From positions 44,955,560 through 45,019,559 of the forward strand of contig OX439043.1 of the NCBI GenBank assembly GCA_949317995.1: DNA of 64,000 nt, given 5' to 3'. Below the pieces are notes generated by a model that did not search any database, was not told the DNA's origin, and was given only the letters and a program-made list of their open reading frames with translations. The DNA comes from Acholoe squamosa (Eukaryota; Annelida; Polychaeta; Phyllodocida; Polynoidae). Positions 35,001 to 47,000 of this stretch are shown one piece after another. Both the position numbers and the translations under genes were made by a program. The stretch's first letter is position 1; the number at the start of each line of letters is the position of its first letter.

Positions 35001-38000
35001 CGAAATCGCAGAGATATTTTAGCCCTAAATCGCCATGTGGGATTTAACCTAAACGGACCCTAAGGTATACATCAATTCAATGATACTCAAATGAATACGT
35101 CTGTCCAACTGCAACATTAACCAGGGAGGGGAAAAGAGAAAATTGGGCTAAATAACTCAAACAACATTATGCACAAGACACCCATTAGATGCTCATCGGG
35201 AATGAATTCTTTATGGATCGTAGATGGCAATACTATTTACTCCATTATGGCCAATTCTCGCGAGTCAGGTCCAGAAGTCAGATGACATTTCAACATCACT
35301 CTAGGTCGAATCCCACATGGCGATTCAGGGCTCCAATATCTCTGCGATTTTGGCTCTTGCGTTGTATGGCCCTGTTGAGGCCATAACATGCAAGGACTCC
35401 TGGAAACTGGACCCTATAGGTCGAAGCCCACATGGCGAAAAATGGCTGAAATATCTCTGCGATTTTGGGACCTACCCCAAATTCGCAAGAGTATATCTAC
35501 AGTATGGTGTATAGAACACAAAGGCATTTTTACGTTTATTCATGTACCCCTTGGGTTATTTTGCCTTTGTTGATGTTTATATCTCTGTGCATTATGTATG
35601 GCCTAAAATCGCAAAAAAAAGTGCTTTTGTTCTATTAGGTCGAATCCCACATGGCGGTTTAGGACTCAAATATCTCTGCGATTTTGTTCCTTGCACTCTT
35701 GGGGCTTTTACGTTTATTCATGTACCCCTTGGGTTATTTTGCCTTTGTTGATGTTTATATCTCTGTGCATTATGTATGGCCTAAAATCGCAAAAAAAAGT
35801 GCTTTTGTTCTATTAGGTCGAATCCCACATGGCGGTTTAGGGCTCAAATATCTCTGCGATTTTGTTCCTTGCACTCTTGGGGCTTTCCTGCGGCCCTATA
35901 TCGCAAGGATAACTGCTTAATTGGTCTTTATTCACTGTTGGATTTGGTATATGTTGAACAATCCTTGCGATCTAGGAGCCCAGCAAGACCCCAAAATCGC
36001 TATAAATCGCCATGTGGGATTCGACCTATACACCCTCCTCTAGTCATATCCTTGCGATTTTGGGGAAGGTCCAAAAATTGCAAGAGATTCAAAATCGCCA
36101 TTCAGCCATTTTTCGCCATGTCGGATTCGACCTGAACCCACTGTGGGATTCGGAATGAGTTGAACAATCTTTTTGTCTTATGGCCTCAGCAAGAGCAATA
36201 GAATGCATACGACAAAATCGCAGAGATTTTTTAGCCCTTAATTGCCATGTTGGATTCGACCTTCTAGAGATGAAACAAGTACATGCAGATGTTGTGTTCA
36301 AAGGTTCTCCAGCTTTCCTCTAGGTCGAATCCCACTTGTCGAAAACTGGCTGAAATATCTCCATTTTAAATCTGTTGCGTTTGTGGGGCCTATTCCAAAT
36401 TCGCAGGAGTTATAAGTGCAGCAGGCAGCATAGAACACAAGCACTCTCTTGGGATTTTAGGCCAGAAAATATATAATTTACAAAGATCTTAACATCAACA
36501 AAGGCAAAACATTCCAAGGGGTGGATGATAAAAAGCAACAGTGCCCTTGTGTTCTATGTTCCCTGCTGTAGTTATAACCCTTGTGAATTTGGGGGTAGGT
36601 ACCATAAACACAACAGATTCAAAATCGCAGAGATATTTCAGCCATTTTTCGCCAAGTGCGATTCGACCTACACTTTATGATATGCAGCCCAAAGCAAAGC
36701 ATTAGCACATTTTCCAAATATTTTTCCCTCTCAAATTCTTGCACTCACCTCAGAATGTCTATAAACTTGGAGCTGTTGTCTCCTGACCGAATGGTGTCAG
36801 GATCCCACTGGATCTCCAGTCTCTCCAGTTTGTTACAGCTTTGACCAAGTACAATCATAATCTGGTCAATGTGCACACGCGTCGACAATTTCAGGAACCA
36901 ACCATTGGCTGTGCCGATGACGAGTGTCCTAGAAAAGTATATGATTGTTAATGTTGTTTCTGACTTATCGTGCGCAAAAAGAAATGTGTATTGTCTGGAT
37001 TGTATTGTGCGCCAATCATGATGTTTGATGATGGCCACAATGAATCCTCCACACAATTTTGCAGACAAATGTTGCTGAGTTCAATTATATGAGTATAGAT
37101 TCCTCCCACTAAGATATATCTTGGCCTGTAGTGATTGTTCAAATATCCAAATCATATAGTTTAATATGTTACATTTCATAATGCCCCCCCCCCCTCAATT
37201 ACCTGATGTTCTGTAGGAAGGGGAGCACGTTGAGGAAGAACTGTTCAGCAAGTTTGGGCTTTCCGGCCAAAGCCAGCCCCTCGAGCTGAATTCCATGTTT
37301 CTTCAGGAAGTCAAATATTTTGGGTTCAGTAAGGCCCACTGTGTAGCTGATGTCAATAGCTTTGAGTGTTTCAAATTTGCCCTTCGCCATCATGCTCTCT
37401 AGGATCTGTAAAGAAAATGGGAGTTATCTATTTCTTGGAACACTAAACTGATATTTACACTGGATATGCACAATACACAATATACAGTTCACAATATTTA
37501 ACATTTCATTTGACACTGGGGACAATAATTAGGAATTGGGAAGTATATATTTCATTCAGTTTTAGATAAGTCTCTACATAAACATTATACATAGATGTGA
37601 AGCACCTTTAAAGGGCATTTGCCAAACATTCCTATCAAATTTATTAGAAGTGGATAGGGGGAAAACGTTTAAATATAAAATTCTTTTTTCTCTTTCCAAA
37701 ACATTGTACATTAGATTTCTTGGCAGGTGGGACAGTGCATGGGGGTGGGGCGGGAGGGGCAAAGAATGTGACAAGAAATAAGTTTGCTTCTTTTTAACAC
37801 GTACGCGGTCTGTAAAGAATTCGCAGTATCCGAGCATCAGGTAGGTAAAACCGTTCATACGCATAAGCATATCATACAGCGTCTCTTCCTGTAGCTCAGT
37901 GGAGGAGATGTCCAGCTCGTGGATACGGGACTGTTCCCAATCCACCTCACGGATAAATCTGTCTTCAAGGCCTGGAAAATGAGAGAAATGTTGATTTAAA

Positions 38001-41000
38001 GATAGCAAAGACCAGGCCCGGAAAATGAGGGAAATAGTGATTTTAAGTTAGCAAAACGAGAGGTATCTGGCACGGCCGTTACACAAAGACCTTGATGGGC
38101 ATTTTGGTTTCCATGCACGTAAAACCGTACGTATACCTACATTTGTTCAAACACAGATATCTAGATGCTATGTTTGTTCAAAGCGAGTATCGATAATTCG
38201 ATATTGGGCCAGGGTGTCCTGCCCCCCCCCCAATCATAAAGGAAGGGCGGCCTGAGTATGTCTGGGCGCCACCCCCCCCCCCAAAGTTTGCCAAGAATTC
38301 ATAATAAATTGGATAAGCTTCTGAAACTTTGCATCTCAAATTAGATTAATATGGTAATGGGATAGGAATAATGGGGGCCTGAGCCTCAAGTCATATCTAA
38401 AATTCCCCAAAAAGATTACATTTCTATATAAACTCTATCTATGTTTGTATAGGCACCATCGCGCTTAAGCTGACAATTCAAGGTGATTGTGATGGGGCCC
38501 CTGCTGCCCCCCCCCCCCCCCATGAAGATTTGCTTCCTACGCCTCTGATATATGAGCGTTGGTTCCTGTCGTCTTTCAGACGAATTTTCGCTAATCCGAT
38601 GGTTTATAAATTATTCCAAGAGTATAGAAAAAAATCGGTCGGATTAGCAAAAAATCGCCCTACCAACGGCAGTGCAGTCTCGGACGTGTCCAGACTGTAC
38701 TATATACAGTCTGGGAGATTGTTGTATAGTTCCACTGACATTGCAACAGGTGGAAGTAGGTGTTTAAAACTTCCATATGCTGTATGCTAACCCTAGTAAA
38801 CACATGATATGATTCCTGTATGGTTAATGAAGTCAGGTATATCCACAGAGAATTTAAGTGGCAACTACATAGTTTTGTATGTGGGCATTCAAGCATTACT
38901 AGCAAAAATCTACTTGTAGGATATATACATGAAAAACATTGATAGAAATTTGCCAAGCTGGAGCCTTGAACTCTCGGCCCTGCACATGCCATAGCAACTT
39001 ACTACCACTGTAGTACAGATTCTGGTGTAGATTGGTCTGTTAATGTCTAAAGCGTTGGTTCCACAGCCATACAATCGGCCGGAATAGCCCTAATCCGACG
39101 ATTTATAATATATCAAAAGTATAGAAAAAAATCGGTCGGATTAGTGCTAATCCGACCGATTTAGGTCTGTGGAACCAGCGCTTAAAAAAGAAGTTGTGTT
39201 CAGGTATCCCGACCGACTAGTTATTTGGCCCGACCCTAATTTTCTTTTAATTTTTTTTTAGAATTTTTTGGTAAAATGACCCCAAAAATCAAGAAAAATG
39301 TAAAAAAAAAAACAAAAAAAACTCAATATATAGGCATGTTTGGTATCAAATTAAAGCCCCCAGTCTAACGAATGCTACTAGCTTAAAATAACCAATATTT
39401 TCATACATTTTAAATTTGTTTGATATGTTTTATATCATTTTTGGCATCCAGGAACTTTAAAAAAAAATCTTTAAAAAAAAAACAACAAAAAAAACGACCT
39501 ACTACCCTAATTTTTTCAGCTATGTTACCTGAACATAAGAATTTTTTGTATGTATAAAAGGCCATCATGTCATTTTCATTACATGGTACCTCATACCTAC
39601 AGCAAAGAGAATATATGTCATTCCCTTGTCTGCTGGTAAGTTGATTGGCTGGTTAGCTCAGTTGGGAGAGCAGAGGTGTTCAAATGCAAGGGTCGTGAGT
39701 TCAATCCAAGCCTCAGCCCATGTTCTGTAGTTGCATTGCGCCTGCTGGTTCTAGTAATGAAGTTGCAACAGGTACAGTCACAGGGAAACAAGCTTCATTC
39801 ATAAATATTCATTAGCACATAAGGGAATACACTTTCTATAGTAAGGCCACTACCTTACGAGAAAATGATCCAGGATCCTGGATCATTTTAGAGGAGGCAT
39901 TTCAGTGATTTAATAAGATTGAGGCTGACGGCAATGGAGCCAGAGCTATAGATCTGGAATAATATTTCAATCCTTGACCAGTATTGCCTTGGTAATCAAA
40001 ACATTGCAATTTACCCATTAAAGGGTAATAATGTGAACAAACTTAATGATAGGTCAACGCACCTCATAAAATTGCCTGCACTGAAAACATCCGAAACTAG
40101 TCAGCGGTGACCACTTTAGGTCCTCAAGTTGATGATACCTAAAACTACAACTTTAGGTAGTCAAAATGACGACTTTAGGTCATCATTCTGACGACCTGAG
40201 TCATTAGGATGACAAAACTATCAGTACAGGGTCATCATATTGACAACTCAGGTCGTCGGGATGATGACCTAAAGTCGTCATTTTGACTACCTAAAGTTGT
40301 AGTTTTAGGTATTGTCAACTTGAGGACCTAAAGTGGTCACCGCTGACTATAGTCTGGGATCTTCCATGTTTTCAGTGTGCCCCCTGCTTTGTCAATGTCC
40401 TAGTCGGGGTTCTATACGTGCATGGGCCAAGGAGTGACAGATAAGCGATTATTCACGCGTTGATGCTTTGATAATGATTTCATGATAATGTTAAAACCCT
40501 ATCATTTATTGCATCTTGTCAGAAAAATCGAAACAGCAGCACATGTAAAACTGATAACAAACGTGTTTTCTGGGCTCTGTGATGCGCAGAACTGTAAAAG
40601 GAAGATAAGCTGAAACTGTGTAGTGCAATTTGCATGATCAATAGACCTACCCCTGATCATCATACATAATAGTGAAAACACATGGCTCTGTAGATTTTGG
40701 ATATGTTAACCATTCAACAGATCATATCTTCAGAGATGCAAACAAATTGATAGCTATCACTTCTGGATGAACCATCTGCAGAAAGATAGGGTGAGATAGA
40801 TAAGGGTCAATAACGCGTATTTAATGTGTGTTGTGAAATGTTGACATTTGCAGGATGTGTACAAATAAAGGAATGGAGTAATGTATTAGATAATATGTAT
40901 ATTGCATGCCTTGGCCAAAAATAAAATCATGTGTTTCCAGTAACATAACTCGGACGTCGGATTTTTTTTTATTTTTTTTTATTTTGTTCAGAAAAAAATG

Positions 41001-44000
41001 GGCATATCTATCCATTTCTTTTTTATTTCACGGTAGGAACATGAGAAACATATGACCAATGTGAAAATTAGGCAAAAGGTATGGCTAATTAAGCTATTGA
41101 CTGTAGACCAAAAGATTAAATTCATGAAAACGTCAAGAAAAATACAAAAAAAAAACTCATAAGTTCTTGAAAGTGTTAATAGCTTAAATGCTCATAAATT
41201 AAAAGAAATAGTCTAGGGTCGGCCCTGTTTTGATAGGGTCGATCGGGTGACCGGGATTTTAACCTTTTTTTTTTTTTATTTGGCCCTATGCTGAAAGCCA
41301 GGGGCGGATCTAAAGTGGGGGCACCCCTTCTGGGTCCGCCCCTGCGTCAGCGGATGTATTGTATGCTATGTGATAACAAGATAAAATATATCATCATAAT
41401 TTTTTTTTATTTATCGTTCATGTCAAGAAAGAACATGGTCTCTCTGGCCAAGCTTTTGTAGCTTACCCATAAATCTAAGTTGCTCAATCCCATATTTACC
41501 TAATTGTATTGTAAGGGTTTGTGGCCTTACGGACCTGGGGGGTTCGGGTCTTACGATTCGGAAAGAAAGAGTAAGACAGTATTCCAAGTGTATGCCAACG
41601 GTTAGGTTTATTACTTAATGCACACTCACGGCTGCCGAATGATATCAAAGAGGCAGCTAATATTAAAAGACAGTGGTTTACATAGTGTGGAGGCCAGAAG
41701 GGCCTCTGACGTAGCGGCTGAGCCCTGGGCTTTATATACGGACCCAGGTGTTCGTCGTCAGATGTCCCCACAGACCCGGATCGGTGCTGCCACCTATCCG
41801 GAACCTGAGGAACGTCCGACGACTCGACTCACCCGCCACGTCAGACGGTACCCAACTCCTATGGTAGTAAAGTGTACCTCTACACCACTCCCCCAGACAT
41901 TTAGGAGGGTGTTATACGTATAATATTACTAGGATAACATTTCTACATGTCTAAACCTTTAGTAATAGAGGTACAACCATAGGTATAACATTAGCACTAA
42001 ATAAATTGTGAACCAGATGTCATATATATATATTCGATAGTGAATTTTAGTTACATATAACGATTAGGATGTTGAAATATTATACGAATTACTTGAAGAA
42101 GAGACAGTTATGTGAAACGGAACTGTCTATTTAATTATTATACCACATAATATTGTATTATATTTCAGGTATAATTAATAAGACAAGTAATATGAATCGT
42201 ATACATGTGATGATGACAGCTATATGTAACGGAACTGTCGATAATAAAACATATCACAAAATAACATCCGTATGTGTGTTTGTAGTCATTGACAACACAT
42301 TTGAATATGTAGTCTTAAAGAAGACTGTTATAGTAACATCACTATCTAATGACATGTCGTATATTAATATTATACGAATCCGTTAAGGATTCCGTGAGTA
42401 GTACGAATAGGATTATTTATAACATACACTTGAAAAAAAAAGAAAAAAAAAACATCACGGTGTGGTAATGAATATAATAATATATTATCACCGTGTACCT
42501 AATAACCTTTATAGCACCAGATCATTATACTTATTATATATTTTGTCTCGCAGGACAATAATATGTGTTATCTGGTGAAGTTTAACGGATCTTATAATAT
42601 AAATACTAATAGTGATTAGAGATCCGTATCAGGAAATGTCTATGTACCCGTATTATAATATGTATCTAGTGGATATGTACATACATATAATATTATAGAA
42701 AAATAGAAATATGACATTATATACAATATACAGGAATTATAAATGCTGCTGGAGTCTTCTGCTGTATCCTCCGGGTACTAGTAGGTAGGTGTGGTCAGCT
42801 AACCACGGGATGGACGTGCTAAAGTTTATAGTTTCCTTATATTGAGTGAACACGGTAGTTGATTTGGGGCAGCTACCCACAATCCTCTAGTAGTGCTAAA
42901 GTTTATAGTATATCCGAATGGTGTAGATTTGTAGAATATTAGTCCGGATGTGTCAACTGTGTAGAGAACGTAATCCTTTTTAAGTTTTAGTTGACATAAG
43001 TAAAATAATAGTCCGATATAGGTTGATCCGGAAGTAATAGTAGTAGAGATATAAGTCCATTCGGGAGTACAGATGAGTTGTAGAGGTAAATCGTAAAGTC
43101 CATCCTAGTAATTGGTTAGCACGGGTAACAGCAGGAGTCTGGAACTGGCATCCGGATACGTCTCACAGCAGCAAGTCTACTATCGGATTGTTCATGGATG
43201 AAATTATAAATCCGAATAGGCTATTCAGGGTGTAATAAATGTTATACAACCTGAATAATAGACTGGTCAAAGGAACCCGGAACACATAGTATAGGTGTTC
43301 ATGCACTAGTAAAAGCATTCGCAGACCTTTAGGGTTCCGCAAAGACTATATCTGGTCATTTGGTGTTGGAAAAAAAAAATTGTGGAAGAAATAACCCTAG
43401 CATGCTTTAAACGGATTTCTTAGCATGCTTCTTCTTCAGAAGAGCTAAAGCCGACTCGGGAGTGCCGTCCCACTCGTCCAAGTCGACTCCGAACACCCTC
43501 ATGAACTTAGTGTTCAGGTTGGTGTTCCGAGTGATCTCCTCCTTTACACGCTTTTCCAACACGTGTACATCCATAGCTGCTTTTTCTTGAGCAGCTGAGG
43601 CAGCCTCCTCCTGGGCCTTTACATCGTCCCGGATGAGAGTCTCGAGACGTTGCTTTTCAGCGTCGCCCACCTGTTTCATACACAACAGGGTTTCGTTTAG
43701 GAGACCCTGATGAAACTCGATCGCTTTCTCACGAACGGTCTTCTCCCAATGGGTGTAGATGGCCTTCTGGACATCTGCCTCCCCTTGGCGAGACTTCTCA
43801 AACCAAACTTCCGCATTACCAGTTTTAATGGTAATGGCGTCCTTCGGTTTCTCAGGTGCCGCGACAGCCTTGGGAGGAGTCGAGGCGGCCTGTGGACCAC
43901 TTCCGGGTTTAGGACTCCCGGACACACCTGTCGTTGGTACACAGAAGGCAGGTGGTACATTCTGTTTCAGTCCCATTTGCAGGTACATGTTTAACTGCTC

Positions 44001-47000
44001 CTGGGTAAAGGTAACTGGTGGGGCGGCTGGAGCGGATGCAGATCCGGCGGCAGCAGATGCGGTGGTCTTCTTTGGCATAAGGCGACCATCCTTTCCTACC
44101 ACCAAGGTCTGGCTCTCAGGTCCAGGTCCCTGGTTTAAGGACGGAAAGTTTCGAGAACTCACTTTCCCAGGTTTAGATACAGCTCCAGCGTATCCGGCAG
44201 GTTCAGGCTTCTTGAACACCGGAGTGCCCTGAGCCTGTTCTGCGGGGTGCCTTGTCAGAGGGGACCTGGAACGGTCCTCTGCTCTGACCTTCGGTTTTGT
44301 TGTGCTCTGACCATTACCATTGCCGCCACGGTTCTGGTCTCTCCTGCTCCTTTCACGAGCTCTCTTTGCATCCTTTCCGGATTCCTCGCATTTCTGCCAG
44401 AGAGACTCGTGCATGTCCAGTTTACCCTTTCCAGGAGTCAGGACTATCTTTGCTCGGAGTTTCGAATCCTTGGTCTTCGGAACTTCGCAGAGGACTTGGT
44501 CCCCTGGTCGGATCTTAGACCAAGCATCCTCGCTCAGGCTATCGAACTCCTTCATGAGTTCCTGATGAAGCTCCATGATGCGCTTCCGGGCCCCGTCCAA
44601 ACCTTCTGCGTGGCATTTCTTCTGGTGTCTAGCCAGATCACTACGTCGGTTGTATTGCACCTTCGTAGTACACTTCTTGCCCTTCTTACCATAACTCGGA
44701 TCACAAATGTAAACCGGGTGATGGTGGAAGTGGGCCTCTACCAGATGCCTTTGGAACCGGGCTGGAGTACTCCAGGTCCGGATCGAGACATCACTCGCAT
44801 CCTGGCAGATAGAGAAGGGACAGGACTTTTGATCGTCACCGTACCACTTCTCTAAAGCCCAACGCAGCTTCCTCCTCTGGGTATAAGTGTAATACCCTTC
44901 GGTGTGGTTTAGCATAAGCCACATCTTTCGATAGGCTTTGCTCGGATTGGGGTCCTCGTCCGAAAGGCGCATCCAATCTTCATCATCCGACTCATCGTTC
45001 TTATTGATTGAGTCTGGACAGGCATAGAGGGTAGAGCCGTCCTTCTTAACTCCGTACGCACAGTCGGAGAAACACGTCGGGATCCGGGTTTTGAATCCGG
45101 ATTTGGCGTTAGCCCAACGTTCGGCCTCGGTTTGAGTTGATGGAGTGGCCTTCTCATCATACTCAACCGAGGATTCGTGCACCGACTCCTCGTCAGACGA
45201 CTCAACCTCCATGGCAGTACTACCAGTGGTTGAGGTGCTGGGTTTCGGCTCGGCTCTCGCAGAATCCGGGAGATTCTTGAGCTTCCGAGCAGCGGATCGT
45301 CGGTTCTTACTGACCTTCCAGTCTTCCTCCGGTTCCTGGGTTCCGGATGTGCTGGAGGTCGTGGCTTCTACTGGAGTAGTAGTGCTGCCGGTAGCTGATG
45401 TAGCACTGGCGGAGCTTCTGGTGGCAAGCTTCAGGTCGGGGATAGGAGGTGCGGGTGCTTCCGCGGCCCTCTTAGCCTCTTCCTGTGCCTCCTGTTCGGC
45501 AGTCATGCGGCGGACAATAACCGTCCGAAGGGCTGCAGCTCGGTCCAATCCGATTAGTGAATTGTTCTGGACATCCACCAATTCCTGTTCGGTTATGTAG
45601 TAACCGTCGTCCCACTGCTCGAAGTTAGCAGCGGCCTCCCGGAATTCCTTAGTGGTCCGGCACGGCGTCCGGATAGCACTAGGGCGTGGGTAGGTCTGGC
45701 CATCGGTATCCCAGACACAGCCTACCCAGTTAATGTTCGTAGCCTTGACGTTCCACAGGGACTTGTCAGGCTTCGGATACGCTCCGAGCTCGAAGGCTCG
45801 GTTAGCTGCGTACACGGTTTCACGGAAACCAGCGTCCACCATAAGTCCCCGTTGGAACCACGGCCAGTCTCGAAGCCACTCGGGAGGCATCCTGGTCAGC
45901 TGTTCGGGAGCCATGACGCCCTCGATAGCTATCCTGACTTTCGGGTCCATCCTGACTGGTGTCCCGTCCGCGTAGGTCACTTGTGCCTGCAGTTCCGGGT
46001 GGACATACAGGTAGCGACCATCATAGCTAGCTGGAAAAGGCTCCGCCACTGCTGGCTTCCACTCATCCTTCTGTCCGTCAACTTGGGTAGTTTCGGACTC
46101 TGTCGCTGCGGGTTCAGCACTCGCAGTCGCTCCGGATCCCTCTGCCGGGAGTGGAGATAGTAGTTTCTCTGGCTCATTGAGAGAGAATGAAGCCAGCTTC
46201 TCCTCGAACGAGCGATCCGTGGGTTCCTCCACGTCCATCATCTCGCTCTCTTCCTGTGTAACAGGCGACAAAGCTTCCGGAAAAGCTTCTGCGGACGGAG
46301 TCAGCTTATCCGGGTCACCGGATAGCTTGGCTGCAGCTACGGATTCCTCAGCCATGACTGGGGAATCGACCACGGGAGTAAACTACTCCTTTTTCCGGCT
46401 TTTACGGCGCCGGGGCCGGCACAAACGGAGTCTGTCTACCAGGAGACAGACTCTGGAGGAGCAGCGGGGGGTTTGCTTAGCCGGTAAAATCCAAGAAGGG
46501 AGCGAGCTCGACCGTCTTGAACGTTACCGAAAACAAATATGGCGACAGGCCAGCTTTCGTGACGTCATTTCCCCGCGGTCCGCGAGGTCACGAGAGGTCA
46601 GCCGAGACTGGACACGGTGACGTCATGCGGAAACGCACGTGCTACAGGCGGTACATCAACAAACTGATTGTTTTTAGGTAATTATCGCTCACCCCGATGA
46701 CTCGACTGGGGATTTAAGTGGAGATTATGGAAAGCTTAAGCAAATCCACCGGATTATCCGTCCACTACCCATTGGTACATCATGCGGGGGCGACAAATAA
46801 GCCTTTAGGGTCAGTTGTCATCCGTTCCTCTAAATGTAAACATTACACTCGTTGTGTATACAGGTTAGGTCACTGCAGTCCTCTGGGCAATTCGGGGGCT
46901 GCGGCGAACGTATCTCCCCTTCTCGGATAGTTCTTTATCGGACCTGACAGTCTGAAGAGCTTTCTCTAGGTGCTTCTTAGCCTTAGAAACACCTTTCCTC

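Larger units (their letters stand above)
35418..36133. mobile_element. Palindromic repeat family A, long subtype, nested copy 7
   Basis: Left half begins AGGTCGAAGCCCACATGGCG with the GAAAAATGG subtype arm; right half ends TTTTTCGCCATGTCGGATTC then GACCT. It is itself interrupted by 35637-36027. Confidence 0.7.
35303..36264. mobile_element. Palindromic repeat family A, copy 6, host of two nested copies
   Basis: The left half is 35303-35417 (AGGTCGAATCCCACATGGCG onwards) and the right half 36134-36264 (ACCCACTGTGGGATTCGG ... GCCATGTTGGATTCGACCT). Between the halves lies a long-subtype copy whose two halves are 35418-35636 and 36028-36133. That copy in turn contains a short-subtype copy ending at 36027. 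Confidence 0.7.
38672..39915 (+). repeat. tRNA-derived SINE, copy 2, split by an insertion
   Basis: 38672-38800 matches the 5' part of the copy at 4400-4545 (CAGTCTCGGACGTG, CCAGACTGTACTAT, GCAACAGGTGGAAG). The rest, from AGCAAAGAGAATAT at about 39601 through the tRNA-like head (A box TGGTTAGCTCAGTTGG, B box AGTTCAATCC, about 39645-39719) to GATCCAGGATCCTGGATC, matches the remainder. About 800 bp of unrelated repeats lie between. Confidence 0.65.

Noticed and set aside
28471-36669. Short ORFs with SNPTWR-type peptides across family A repeats
   Set aside because: The recurring peptide SNPTW comes from translating the GGTCGAATCCCACATGGCG repeat end.
43697-46177. Plus-strand and alternate-frame ORFs opposite Gypsy ORF3
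   Set aside because: They are shadows of a long GC-rich coding frame; no motifs and no independent start context.
43407-46373. ORF3 as a retroviral envelope gene
   Set aside because: No signal peptide, hydrophobic fusion segment, cleavage site or transmembrane anchor can be seen.
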